64,000 nucleotides of DNA. Origin: Desulfobaculum xiamenense. GTDB lineage: Bacteria > Desulfobacterota > Desulfovibrionia > Desulfovibrionales > Desulfovibrionaceae. A program made the translations under genes and the position numbers. Under the pieces are notes generated by a model that searched no databases, was not told the DNA's origin, and was given only the letters and a program-made list of their open reading frames with translations. Below, piece after piece: positions 9,406 through 17,343 of this stretch; positions within the stretch are counted from its first letter, which is position 1; each line of letters begins with the position of its first letter. Location: assembly GCF_011927665.1 (NCBI RefSeq), contig NZ_JAATJA010000001.1:1345019-1409018 (forward strand), in the 5' to 3' direction.

Positions 9406-10206
9406 CTAGACGCCCTGCGCCACGGAAACCGCGTCGTCCACGTCCCAACCCTTGTGGACGAGCCCGTGAAGGGCGCGAACCATGTTGAACGTGTCGTCCG
9501 CCTGAAAGATGTTGCGACCGATGGACAGGCCGCTGCCGCCCGCCTCAAGGGAGTCGGAGACCATCTGGAGCAGTTCGCGCGGGCTGTCCATCTTGGGACC
9601 GCCAGCGATGACCACGGGCACGCACGCCCCGGCCACGACACGGCGGAAGCTCTCCACGCTGCCGGTGTAGGGCACCTTGACCACGTCAGCGCCAAGCTCC
9701 ATACCCACGCGGGCACAGTGCGCCACGACATCGGGATCAAACTCGTTTTTGATCTTGGGACCACGGGCGTAGATCATGGCGAGAATGGGCATGCCCCACT
9801 CCGCCGCGCGGGCTGCGGTACGGCCGAGGTCGGCCAGCATCTCACGCTCGGTTTCGTCGCCGAGGTTCACGTGCACGCTCACGGCGTCGGCACCGAGGCG
9901 GATGGCGTCCTCCACGGTTCCGGTCAGCGTTTTGGCGTTGGGAAAGGGCGACAGGGACGTGCTGGCCGAAAGATGCACGATGAGGCCGATATCCGGTCCC
10001 TGCTGGCGATGGCCACAGGGCACGAGGCCCTTGTGCATAAGCACGGCGTTGGCTCCGCCCGAGGCGATGTGCGAGAGGGTCTCGCGCATGTCGATGAGGC
10101 CGTCCACCGGGCCGATGGTGGTGCCATGGTCCAGCGGGACGATGATGGCGCGGCCGGTGTTGCGGTTGAATATGCGTTCGAAGCGAATGGCTTTTCCGAT
10201 GTGCAT
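9406..10206 (-). CDS. 2-amino-3,7-dideoxy-D-threo-hept-6-ulosonate (ADH) synthase, DhnA-type class I aldolase
   Basis: A 266-residue class I aldolase of the archaeal/DhnA type. It has the phosphate-site segment [11 protein letters not shown], the catalytic Tyr in MIYARGPKI, the Schiff-base Lys in DVVKVPYTG, and the C-terminal phosphate loop [12 protein letters not shown]. The family contains both fructose-bisphosphate aldolases and ADH synthases; the latter start the alternative shikimate route used by archaea and Desulfovibrio in place of DAHP synthase. I favour ADH synthase because the gene is preceded by a Tyr/Trp-rich leader peptide and attenuator. No 3-dehydroquinate synthase II gene lies next to it. 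The start was set at the ATG with AGGAGG upstream rather than the longer frame. Confidence 0.8.
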   Translation of the reverse strand: MHIGKAIRFERIFNRNTGRAIIVPLDHGTTIGPVDGLIDMRETLSHIASGGANAVLMHKGLVPCGHRQQGPDIGLIVHLSASTSLSPFPNAKTLTGTVEDAIRLGADAVSVHVNLGDETEREMLADLGRTAARAAEWGMPILAMIYARGPKIKNEFDPDVVAHCARVGMELGADVVKVPYTGSVESFRRVVAGACVPVVIAGGPKMDSPRELLQMVSDSLEAGGSGLSIGRNIFQADDTFNMVRALHGLVHKGWDVDDAVSVAQGV

Positions 10207-10246
10207 GGCGTTCCTCCTGCGGACTCCCATATATGCAAAATGACAC

Positions 10247-10283
10247 AAAAAAAAGAGGCCGCTGGATGGTATCCAACGGCCTC
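10247..10283 (-). terminator. Attenuator (intrinsic terminator) of the ADH synthase leader
   Basis: On the minus strand GAGGCCGTTGGAT pairs with ATCCAGCGGCCTC around an ACC loop, followed by eight T residues. The single imperfect position is a G-U wobble in the minus-strand RNA but a C-A mismatch in the plus-strand RNA, which marks the minus strand as the functional one. It ends 41 bases before the ADH synthase start. No other gene lies upstream on that strand for it to terminate. Confidence 0.85.
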
Positions 10284-10309
10284 TCGGGTTTCAGCGGTAT
10301 TCGCGCGCC

Positions 10310-10399
10310 CTAGCGCGCAACGCACCAGCCCCCCCAGGCCCTGCCTGCGGAATAATAATAGCTGTAGGAAGCTGCGAGGATTTCGTGCGTGTTGTTCAT
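10310..10399 (-). CDS. Tyr/Trp-rich leader peptide of the aromatic attenuator
   Basis: A 29-codon ORF (ATG to TAG) on the minus strand, ending 26 bases before the attenuator stem. It contains the run SYSYYYS at residues 11-17 and WGGW at residues 22-25: four Tyr and two Trp codons in a tiny peptide. An in-frame TAG lies four codons upstream, so the frame cannot begin earlier. It is too short to be a normal enzyme and precedes an aromatic-pathway gene, the classic arrangement of translation-coupled attenuation. No Shine-Dalgarno sequence is visible. The spacing of the upstream promoter would place the transcript start at or next to the ATG, so leaderless translation is possible. The regulatory role is inference from layout. 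Confidence 0.7.
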   Translation of the reverse strand: MNNTHEILAASYSYYYSAGRAWGGWCVAR

Positions 10400-10405
10400 G
10401 CGTGG

Positions 10406-10435
10406 ACTCTAGAGCCGCGCCGAGGGCTTTGTCAA
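10406..10435 (-). promoter_or_regulatory. Sigma-70-type promoter of the leader-ADH synthase unit
   Basis: A consensus -35 TTGACA (10435-10430) is followed after 18 bases by TAGAGT (10411-10406). The predicted start point coincides with the leader peptide ATG at 10399. Confidence 0.5.
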
Positions 10436-10469
10436 GGCGCAAGGGTGACGCATATTTCTTCCAACGGAT

Positions 10470-10498
10470 TAGACACGCTCCCCCCGGGCTGGTATATA
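10470..10498 (+). promoter_or_regulatory. Sigma-70-type promoter of the FAH-family gene
   Basis: TAGACA, a 17-base spacer and TATATA lie 54 bases upstream of the ATG at 10552. It is divergent from the attenuator promoter. Confidence 0.5.
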
Positions 10499-10551
10499 GC
10501 TGTATGCATCTGCGGCCCATGCGGCCCGTCACCTCCAGCCAAGGCGGAAGC

Positions 10552-11319
10552 ATGCGCATAATCAGAATCGAACACTACGGAACCTCGTTCTATGCCCGCG
10601 TCACCGAGGAGGGCCTCATGTCCCTCGACAGGACGCGCGGAACGGGCGGGATAATTCCTCCGGAGCAGGCCCGACTGCTCCAGTTGGCCGTGCCGTCGAA
10701 GATCGTGCGCATCGACTGCTCACCCGGCGGATCGCGCACGCCCGACATCAGCCTCAAGCCGCCGTCGTGCATCATCAGCACGTCGCAGAGCGTCCTGTTG
10801 CCCGCAGGAACCACGGATGCGAGTTCCAGCGCATGCCTCGCCGTCCTCATGGGGCATCAGTGTAGGGAAACAACCCCCGCGGACGTCCGCAAGCTCATCT
10901 TCGGCTTCACATGCGCCAACGACATTTCCGCCACGGTCCCCGGCCTGTCGGCTCCCGGCTCGACGGCGGCGGGCGGATTCGATACATTCGCACCCATCGG
11001 TCCGTTTCTCGAAACGGATATCGACATGCCGGAGGAACTCGTGGTCACCACGAGCGTCAACGGCGAACCGCGCTGCGACATGCGGCTCGACGAGTTGGCC
11101 CTCTCCCCATTCGAGGCCATAAGCCGCATCTCGCGCATCATGACCCTGCAACCCGGCGACGTGGTACTCATCGGTTCGACGGGGATGGAAACCGCCATCG
11201 CCAATGGCGACCTGATCGAGGTGAACATCGCCGGAATCGGGACGCTCGAAAATTCCATCAAGGCACTTGCGACCGACACGCACGCCGGGCACGACACATC
11301 TTCCGCCCCCGTGCAGTAA
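10552..11319 (+). CDS. FAH-family protein with degenerate metal site
   Basis: A 255-residue protein with the overall fumarylacetoacetate hydrolase C-terminal fold: LKPPSCII, GFTCANDISA, GFDTFAPIGP, LQPGDVVLIGSTGME and GIGTLEN all match family landmarks. In active members an acidic DYExEL segment supplies metal ligands. Here the equivalent region reads TDASSSACLAVLMG, with the acidic ligands replaced by Ser, Ala or Cys. The protein may therefore be catalytically inactive or use another chemistry. The ATG at 10552 follows AAGGCGGAAG; longer upstream frames are an artefact of the gene on the opposite strand. It is a single gene upstream of the rpsB promoter. Confidence 0.8.
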   Translation: MRIIRIEHYGTSFYARVTEEGLMSLDRTRGTGGIIPPEQARLLQLAVPSKIVRIDCSPGGSRTPDISLKPPSCIISTSQSVLLPAGTTDASSSACLAVLMGHQCRETTPADVRKLIFGFTCANDISATVPGLSAPGSTAAGGFDTFAPIGPFLETDIDMPEELVVTTSVNGEPRCDMRLDELALSPFEAISRISRIMTLQPGDVVLIGSTGMETAIANGDLIEVNIAGIGTLENSIKALATDTHAGHDTSSAPVQ

Positions 11320-11351
11320 ACGAATCCGGCGGCGAAAGGCTTTCTTTGGGC

Positions 11352-11380
11352 TTGCCAAAGAGCTGCATTTCGCGTACAAC
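11352..11380 (+). promoter_or_regulatory. Promoter of rpsB-tsf
   Basis: TTGCCA, a 17-base spacer and TACAAC give a good sigma-70-type match. The transcript would have a leader of about 110 bases before rpsB. Confidence 0.6.
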
Positions 11381-11423
11381 GCCGCGATTTCAATCCCGCA
11401 CATCCCGGATACGCCCGTGGGTG

Positions 11424-11441
11424 CCCGTCCATGTGGACGGG
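11424..11441 (+). other. Stem-loop in the rpsB leader
   Basis: CCCGTCC pairs perfectly with GGACGGG around an ATGT loop, in the middle of the untranslated rpsB leader. Leaders of ribosomal protein operons often carry autoregulatory structures; whether S2 binds here is unknown. Confidence 0.5.
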
Positions 11442-11496
11442 TTCTGGACGTTATGCAACCGGGATGGAGGAAAACAACCCCCAGGAGGAATTATCC

Positions 11497-12282
11497 ATGG
11501 CTTACGTGAACATGAAGCAGATGCTGGAGACCGGCGTCCATTTCGGTCACCAGACCCGTCGTTGGAACCCCAAGATGCGTCCCTACATCTTCGGCGCTCG
11601 CAACGGCATCCATATCATGGACCTGCAGCAGACCGTCCGTCTGTTCCAGAAGGCCCACGATTTCATCGCTGACGCCGTCGCCAATGGCGGCAAGGTGCTC
11701 TTCATCGGCACCAAGCGTCAGGCCCAGGAAGCCATGACCCAGGAAGCCAACCGCGCTGGTCAGAACTACATGACCAACCGTTGGCCCGGTGGCACCCTGA
11801 CCAACTTCCAGACCATCCGTCACAGCATCGAGCGCCTGAAGAAGATCGAGGGCATGTTCGAGGACGGCACCATCAACAAGTTCCCCAAGCGCGAGATCGT
11901 GGGCATGACCCGCGAGGTCGAGAAGCTGAACCTCTCCCTCGGCGGCATCAAGGACATGGAGTCCGTGCCCGCCGTGGCCTTCATCATCGACCCCAAGCGC
12001 GAAGAGATCGCCGTTCGCGAGTGCCGCAAGCTCGGTATCCCGATCGTGGCCGTGTGCGACTCCAACTGCAATCCTGACATGATCGACTTCGTCATCCCCG
12101 GCAACGACGACGCCATCCGCGCCATCAAGCTGTTTGCCGCCGCCATCGCCGACGCCTGCCTCGAAGGCGCCGCCCGTCAGGAGGAAGTCCAGATGGCCAA
12201 GGCCGCCGATAACGCCAAGGAAGAGGACAAGACTGCGGCCGCCAAGGTCGAGGACGCTGAAGAATCCGCAGAGGAGAAGTAA
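11497..12282 (+). CDS. rpsB: 30S ribosomal protein S2
   Basis: A 261-residue S2 protein with the family N-terminus ([20 protein letters not shown]), the [11 protein letters not shown] segment and the C-terminal [20 protein letters not shown] signature. It has an acidic, Lys/Glu-rich C-terminal extension of about 25 residues (ends [10 protein letters not shown]). The ATG at 11497 has AGGAGGA seven bases upstream; the longer in-frame extension has no ribosome site. It is followed after two bases by tsf, the usual arrangement. Confidence 0.98.
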   Translation: MAYVNMKQMLETGVHFGHQTRRWNPKMRPYIFGARNGIHIMDLQQTVRLFQKAHDFIADAVANGGKVLFIGTKRQAQEAMTQEANRAGQNYMTNRWPGGTLTNFQTIRHSIERLKKIEGMFEDGTINKFPKREIVGMTREVEKLNLSLGGIKDMESVPAVAFIIDPKREEIAVRECRKLGIPIVAVCDSNCNPDMIDFVIPGNDDAIRAIKLFAAAIADACLEGAARQEEVQMAKAADNAKEEDKTAAAKVEDAEESAEEK

Positions 12283-12284
12283 CG

Positions 12285-12896
12285 ATGGCTATCACCGCTT
12301 CTATGGTTAAGGACCTGCGCGAGATGACTGGCGCAGGCATGATGGACTGCAAGAAGGCTCTCTCCGAGTGCAACGGCGACACCGAAAAGGCTGTCGCTTG
12401 GCTGCGCGAGAAGGGTCTTGCCAAGGCCCAGAAGAAGGCTGGTCGCGCCACCTCCGAGGGTTTCATCGGCTCCTACATCCACTCCAACGGCAAGCTCGGC
12501 GTCATGGTCGAGATCAAGTGCGAGACCGACTTCGTCGCCAAGGCCGAGCGCTTCCAGGAATTTGCCAAGGACGTGGCCATGCAGATCGCTGCCATGAACC
12601 CCGTGTGCGTTTCCTCCGAAGAGGTGCCCCAGGACATGCTCGCCAAGGAGCGTGAGATCTACAAGCACCAGGCCATGGAAGAGGGCAAGCCCGAGCACAT
12701 CGCCGAGAAGATCGTCGATGGCCGCGTGCAGAAGTACTACAAGGAAGTTTGCCTGCTTGAGCAGCCTTTCGTGAAGGACGACAAGCGCACCATCAAGGAT
12801 CTGCTCAACGAGCTCATCGCCGTTCTCGGCGAGAACATACAGATTGGACGCTTCGCCCGCATCGCGTTGGGCGACGACGTCAAAGACGAAGAGTAG
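12285..12896 (+). CDS. tsf: Elongation factor Ts
   Basis: A 203-residue short-type EF-Ts, the nucleotide exchange factor for EF-Tu. The N-terminal UBA-like domain contains MVKDLREMTGAGMMDCKKAL, and the core carries VEIKCETDFVAK, which contacts EF-Tu. The short form lacks the second half of the dimerisation domain found in the E. coli protein, as in many bacteria. It is co-transcribed with rpsB and ends at a strong terminator. Confidence 0.97.
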   Translation: MAITASMVKDLREMTGAGMMDCKKALSECNGDTEKAVAWLREKGLAKAQKKAGRATSEGFIGSYIHSNGKLGVMVEIKCETDFVAKAERFQEFAKDVAMQIAAMNPVCVSSEEVPQDMLAKEREIYKHQAMEEGKPEHIAEKIVDGRVQKYYKEVCLLEQPFVKDDKRTIKDLLNELIAVLGENIQIGRFARIALGDDVKDEE

Positions 12897-12908
12897 ACGC
12901 TCCCACAA

Positions 12909-12933
12909 ACGGGCCGCAAGGCCCGTTTTTTTT
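12909..12933 (+). terminator. Terminator of rpsB-tsf
   Basis: ACGGGCC pairs with GGCCCGT around a GCAA loop, followed by eight T residues. Confidence 0.95.
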
Positions 12934-12952
12934 GGCCTTTTTTTCCCAATCT

Positions 12953-12986
12953 TTTGCGCGGGCGCACTCTTGTACGCCCGCGCAAA
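12953..12986 (+). other. Twelve-base-pair stem-loop upstream of pyrH
   Basis: TTTGCGCGGGCG pairs perfectly with CGCCCGCGCAAA around a 10-base loop. No T-tract follows on either strand, so it is not a standard terminator. It lies 30 bases before the pyrH start, in or next to its leader, and could be an operator or RNA element. Confidence 0.55.
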
Positions 12987-13016
12987 TCAACAACAAAAGC
13001 CCGGAAGGTGTTAAAA

Positions 13017-13739
13017 ATGAGTGAGTTGCGGTTCCAGAGGGTGCTGCTGAAGCTCAGCGGCGAGGCATTGGCGGGAAAGAAAAATTTCGGTATAGACCCC
13101 GAAACCGTCAGCGCATTCTGTCGCGAAATTGCGGAAGTCTCCCGGCTGGGAGTGCAGGTCGCCCTCGTCATCGGCGGCGGTAACATCTTCCGTGGCATGG
13201 CGGCCAGCGCAAAAGGCATGGACCGTGCCCAGGGTGACTACATGGGCATGCTGGCCACCGTGATGAACGCATTGGCTGTGCAGGACGGACTGGAAAAGGA
13301 AGGCGTGCAGACCCGGGTGATGAGCGCCATCTCCATGCAGGAGGTTTCCGAGCCGTACATCAGGCGTCGGGCCATCCGGCACCTCGAGAAGGGCCGCGTC
13401 GTCATCTGCGCCGCAGGAACCGGCAACCCGTATTTCACGACCGATACCGCAGCGGCGCTTCGGGCGGCGGAACTGCACACGCAGGCAATCCTCAAGGCAA
13501 CCAAGGTGGACGGTGTCTACGACAAGGACCCCATGGTGCATGAGGATGCCCAGCTGTTCCCGCGCCTGAGCTACATCGAAGTGCTGAACCGACGCCTCGG
13601 GGTCATGGATTCCACCGCCATCTCTCTGGCCATGGACAACAACCTCCCCATCGTCGTATTCAACCTCTTCGAGACCGGAAACATCAAGAAAGTCGTCTGC
13701 GGCGAAAATATCGGAACCATCGTCGAAGGAGGAGAATGA
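13017..13739 (+). CDS. pyrH: UMP kinase
   Basis: A 240-residue amino-acid-kinase-fold enzyme that phosphorylates UMP to UDP. It shows [11 protein letters not shown] at the N-terminus, [10 protein letters not shown], the [15 protein letters not shown] helix, [20 protein letters not shown] and the [13 protein letters not shown] lid. The ATG at 13017 follows a CCGGAAGG ribosome site; an in-frame extension to 12954 would run into the upstream hairpin. It is followed by frr after three bases, giving a pyrH-frr unit. Confidence 0.97.
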   Translation: MSELRFQRVLLKLSGEALAGKKNFGIDPETVSAFCREIAEVSRLGVQVALVIGGGNIFRGMAASAKGMDRAQGDYMGMLATVMNALAVQDGLEKEGVQTRVMSAISMQEVSEPYIRRRAIRHLEKGRVVICAAGTGNPYFTTDTAAALRAAELHTQAILKATKVDGVYDKDPMVHEDAQLFPRLSYIEVLNRRLGVMDSTAISLAMDNNLPIVVFNLFETGNIKKVVCGENIGTIVEGGE

Positions 13740-13742
13740 ACC

Positions 13743-14297
13743 ATGAAGTCCGTGATGGATGACTGTCGGGACAGAATGAAGAAGGCCTTGGCCAGCCTGG
13801 ACAAGGAGTTTGCAAGACTGCGCACCGGACGTGCGTCGACGAGCCTCGTGGACGACGTCCTCGTGGACTACTACGGCACGCCCACGCCCATCAAGCAGAT
13901 CGCTTCGGTCGCCGTGCCGGACAGCCGCTCCATCACCATCCAGCCCTGGGATCGTGGAGCCTTCGGCCCCATCGAGAAGGCGATCATGTCCTCCGACCTC
14001 GGCCTGAACCCGGTGAACGACGGCAAGCTCCTGCGCATCGCCATTCCCCCGCTCACGGAGGAACGCCGCAAGGACCTCGCCAAGGTCGCCAAGAAGTACA
14101 CCGAGGAATGCAAGGTCGCCGTGCGCAACATCCGTCGCGATGCCAACGAGGCACTCAAGAAGATGGAAAAGGACAAGACCATCACCGAGGATGACCTGCG
14201 CAAGGGCCAGGACGAGATCCAGAAGATCACCAACTCCATGGTTGAGGAAACCGAAAAGGCCCTCAAGAAGAAGGAAGCCGAGATCATGGAGATCTAG
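13743..14297 (+). CDS. frr: Ribosome recycling factor
   Basis: A 184-residue RRF of normal length that splits post-termination ribosomes together with EF-G. Family landmarks include [29 protein letters not shown], the [15 protein letters not shown] segment and [18 protein letters not shown]. The long helical bundle is rich in Lys and Glu as expected. It sits three bases after pyrH and before a strong terminator. Confidence 0.98.
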   Translation: MKSVMDDCRDRMKKALASLDKEFARLRTGRASTSLVDDVLVDYYGTPTPIKQIASVAVPDSRSITIQPWDRGAFGPIEKAIMSSDLGLNPVNDGKLLRIAIPPLTEERRKDLAKVAKKYTEECKVAVRNIRRDANEALKKMEKDKTITEDDLRKGQDEIQKITNSMVEETEKALKKKEAEIMEI

Positions 14298-14321
14298 GCC
14301 TCCCCTGCGGAAACAGTTCCG

Positions 14322-14356
14322 TCCTGCCGCACCCGGCTGGGTGCGGCAGGATTTTC
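14322..14356 (+). terminator. Terminator of pyrH-frr
   Basis: TCCTGCCGCACCC pairs with GGGTGCGGCAGGA around GGCT, followed by TTTT. It lies in the short gap before uppS. Confidence 0.85.
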
Positions 14357-14393
14357 CGTTTCCGAAACCCTCCCCAAAAGGCATCTGCGGAGC

Positions 14394-15140
14394 ATGACAC
14401 CGACGTTCGACACCCTGCCCCGACATCTCGCGGTCATCATGGACGGCAATGGCCGGTGGGCCAAGGCCCGCGGCCTCTCGCGAAGCGACGGCCACAAGGC
14501 CGGAACCGAAGCCGCCAAGACGCTGGTCAGCGAATGCCGCACCCTCGGCATCGAGCACGTCACGCTGTACACGTTCTCCCGCGAGAACTGGGCCCGCCCC
14601 AAGGACGAGGTCGCCTTCCTCTTCGATCTGCTCGTGCGCTTCATGAAGCGCGAGATGCCATCACTCATCGAGCAGGGCATCCGCCTGCGCATCCTCGGCG
14701 AGCTTTCCGAACTGCCGCTGACCACCAGACAGGCCATCAAGATGGCTGTGGATCGGTCCGCCAAGGGCAACAGGATGACCCTCAATCTCGCGCTCAATTA
14801 TTCCGGGCGTGACGAAATCCTCCGTGCCTGCCGCGCCCTCGCCGCGAAGGGCCTAGCGCCCAGCGCCATCACCGAGGACGCCTTCGCCGCCGAGCTCTAC
14901 ACCGCCGGTCAACCCGATCCGGACCTCATCATCCGCACCAGCGGCGAACTGCGGCTCTCGAATTTTCTGCTATGGCAGGCGGCATACTCGGAATTCTACT
15001 TCACGGACACCTACTGGCCCGACTTCGGAACGGACGAACTGCACAAGGCGCTGGCGGCCTTCGCCACGCGCGCCCGCCGCTTCGGTGCCACTGGCGAGGA
15101 TGCCCAACACGACAGAGCCCCCGCCGGGGACGAATCCTAA
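14394..15140 (+). CDS. uppS: Undecaprenyl diphosphate synthase (cis-prenyltransferase)
   Basis: A 248-residue cis-prenyltransferase making the C55 carrier lipid for cell wall synthesis. It has the catalytic Asp motif VIMDGNGRWAK, TLYTFSRENW, and the C-terminal RTSGELRLSNFLLWQ followed by EFYFTDTYWPDF, all diagnostic. It starts the lipid/isoprenoid run uppS-cdsA-dxr-rseP. Confidence 0.97.
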   Translation: MTPTFDTLPRHLAVIMDGNGRWAKARGLSRSDGHKAGTEAAKTLVSECRTLGIEHVTLYTFSRENWARPKDEVAFLFDLLVRFMKREMPSLIEQGIRLRILGELSELPLTTRQAIKMAVDRSAKGNRMTLNLALNYSGRDEILRACRALAAKGLAPSAITEDAFAAELYTAGQPDPDLIIRTSGELRLSNFLLWQAAYSEFYFTDTYWPDFGTDELHKALAAFATRARRFGATGEDAQHDRAPAGDES

Positions 15141-15171
15141 CCCAGACCGCGCCAGCGGCCACATCACCACC

Positions 15172-16011
15172 ATGAACAGCTCTCACAAGAAACGAATCCT
15201 CACGGCCGTCATCCTTCTCCCCATCCTCGCCGGAGCCATCGCCGCACGCGGCTGGTTCGAATTCGCGGCGCTCGCGGCCATCGCCACGGTCGGCCTGTGG
15301 GAATTCTACGGCATGTTCTGGAAGGACGCCCGCCACACCTGGCTGCGGCTGTCTGGCGCTGCGCTTGGCGTGCTCATTCTCTGGGCGGGCAAGACCGGTC
15401 ACTACGGTCTCATCCTGGCTGCGCTCATCGGCGCGTTCTGGGTATCCAGCCTCGCCTTCCTGCTGCGCTTCTCGCGCCATCCCGAGGAACAGACGGAGGC
15501 GAACTCCTTCGGTCTCGCCTCCGTGCTGGTGACCGGTCTCATGTACGTCCCGGTCATGCTCCAGTTCTTCTTCAGCTTCCTGCGCGTGGAGATCGTGGTC
15601 GTGCTCGCGGCGGTCATGGCCGCCGACACCGGCGCGTTCTATGCGGGAAGCCTCGTCGGCGGGCCCAAGATCTGGCCCGTCATCAGCCCCAAGAAGACGT
15701 GGGCCGGTAGCATCGGCGGCATGACCGCTTCCGTGCTCGTGTGCCTCATCGCTGGCGGGGTGGATGAATACATGCTCGCCGGTGCGGGCGCAGGCCGTCC
15801 GTGGTGGATGTGGGCGCTTCTGGGCATGGGCCTCAACATTTCCTCGCAGTTCGGCGACTTCATCGAATCCGCCCTCAAGCGCAGGCAGTCCGTCAAGGAC
15901 TCCGGCACGCTCCTGCCCGGTCATGGCGGCGTGCTGGACCGCATCGACAGCCTGCTTCTGGCCGTGGCGACCTACGCGGGACTCGATGCCGTCTTCCACT
16001 TTTTCAGATAA
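15172..16011 (+). CDS. cdsA: Phosphatidate cytidylyltransferase (CDP-diglyceride synthase)
   Basis: A 279-residue integral membrane enzyme with several transmembrane segments that makes CDP-diacylglycerol from CTP and phosphatidate. The ISPKKTWAGSIGG motif and the family signature SALKRRQSVKDSG followed by LPGHGGVLDRIDS are intact. No strong ribosome site is visible for the ATG at 15172. An upstream GTG at 15085 and ATG at 15100 would overlap uppS and add a Pro/Asn-rich segment, so the start is uncertain. Translational coupling to uppS is likely. Confidence 0.93.
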   Translation: MNSSHKKRILTAVILLPILAGAIAARGWFEFAALAAIATVGLWEFYGMFWKDARHTWLRLSGAALGVLILWAGKTGHYGLILAALIGAFWVSSLAFLLRFSRHPEEQTEANSFGLASVLVTGLMYVPVMLQFFFSFLRVEIVVVLAAVMAADTGAFYAGSLVGGPKIWPVISPKKTWAGSIGGMTASVLVCLIAGGVDEYMLAGAGAGRPWWMWALLGMGLNISSQFGDFIESALKRRQSVKDSGTLLPGHGGVLDRIDSLLLAVATYAGLDAVFHFFR

Positions 16012-16074
16012 CCCCCAGCGCGAACGGCACGTGCGTCGCGCCGCCCACGTCGGTCAACGTTTCGAGACTCGATC

Positions 16075-17268
16075 ATGAGCTACATTTCCCCTCTCGTTCC
16101 CCACTCCGGCGAATCCCGGAGACTGGTGATCCTCGGCAGCACAGGGTCCATCGGCGTGAGCACCCTCAAGGTGCTGGCCGAGCACCCCGGAAAGTTCGAC
16201 GTGCTGGCGCTGGCCGGTGCGCGAAACGCACGCCTGCTGGCCGAACAGGCCACGCGCCTGCGTCCCCCGTTCCTCGCCGTGCTAAACGACGAAACGGCCG
16301 ACGAACTGCGCGCCCTGCTCCCCGGCGGCTACACCCCGGCCATCCTCGTGGGCCCGCAGGCCTATGTGGATCTGGCCACCATGCCCGAGGCGGACATCAT
16401 CCTCGCCGCGCAGGTCGGCGCTGCCGGGCTGCCCCCGGCGCTCGCCGCCGCCCGCGCCGGCAAGACCATCGCGCTGGCCAACAAGGAAGCCCTCGTCCTC
16501 GCCGGACACCTCTTCCGCACAGTCTGCCATGAGACCGGTGCCGTGATCCTGCCCGTGGACTCCGAGCACAACGCCCTGTTTCAGGGCATGTGCGGCCACA
16601 ACCCGCGCGACATCCGCCGCCTCGTGCTCACCGCGTCCGGCGGTCCATTCAGGGGCAAAAGCCTCGACGAACTGCGCAGCGTGACGCGCGAGCAGGCCCT
16701 GGCGCATCCCAACTGGTCCATGGGCGCGAAGATCAGCATCGACTCGGCGACGCTCATGAACAAGGGGCTGGAGGTCATCGAGGCCTACCACCTCTTCGGC
16801 CTGCCCCTCGAAAGCATAGACGTGGTCGTGCATCCGCAGAGCGTGGTCCACTCCCTCGTGGAGTACGAGGACCGCTCCATGCTGGCCCACATGGGCCCCA
16901 CCACCATGATGATCCCCATCGCCTACGCGCTGGGCTGGCCGGACAGGCTGGCCCTTTCGCTTGAGCCGCTCGATCTGGTCAAGGCTGGACACTTGACCTT
17001 CGAGGCACCTGCGTTAAATATATTTCCTTGTCTGGGCTACGCCTACGACGCTCTCAAGGCTGGCCCCAGCCACCCGGTGGTGCTCAACGCAGCCAACGAG
17101 GTTGCGGTGGAACTCTTTCTGGACGGACGCATCGGCTTTCTGGACATCCCGGCCATCATCCGGCAGGCGCTCGACGCCCACCGCGGCGCGGACGTCCAAA
17201 GCCTCGAAGCCATCCTCCATCTCGACCGGGAAACCCGGGCCGCCGTGCGCAGCCGCCTCCCCGCCTAG
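16075..17268 (+). CDS. dxr: 1-deoxy-D-xylulose-5-phosphate reductoisomerase
   Basis: A 397-residue enzyme of the MEP isoprenoid pathway (DXP to MEP, NADPH-dependent). It shows the NADPH loop LGSTGSIG, the ANKEALV motif, the metal and substrate site LPVDSEHNALFQ, and SATLMNKGLEVIEA. Its length is typical. It lies between cdsA and rseP, the order common in many bacteria. Confidence 0.98.
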   Translation: MSYISPLVPHSGESRRLVILGSTGSIGVSTLKVLAEHPGKFDVLALAGARNARLLAEQATRLRPPFLAVLNDETADELRALLPGGYTPAILVGPQAYVDLATMPEADIILAAQVGAAGLPPALAAARAGKTIALANKEALVLAGHLFRTVCHETGAVILPVDSEHNALFQGMCGHNPRDIRRLVLTASGGPFRGKSLDELRSVTREQALAHPNWSMGAKISIDSATLMNKGLEVIEAYHLFGLPLESIDVVVHPQSVVHSLVEYEDRSMLAHMGPTTMMIPIAYALGWPDRLALSLEPLDLVKAGHLTFEAPALNIFPCLGYAYDALKAGPSHPVVLNAANEVAVELFLDGRIGFLDIPAIIRQALDAHRGADVQSLEAILHLDRETRAAVRSRLPA

Positions 17269-17343
17269 GGGACGGGCCGCACCCGGCCGCCTCTTCACCC
17301 CAACCGGCGAAGCGCTTCGCGCACGCGCCGAGGCCACAGCAAC

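Noticed and set aside
9454-10551. N-terminal extension of the FAH-family gene back to 9454
   Set aside because: The extension is the antisense of the ADH synthase gene and the attenuator. The FAH-like sequence begins at 10552 with a ribosome site.
11341-11360. GAAAGGCTTTC near the end of the FAH-family gene as a terminator
   Set aside because: The stem is only five base pairs and overlaps the rpsB promoter -35 region; it is too weak to call.
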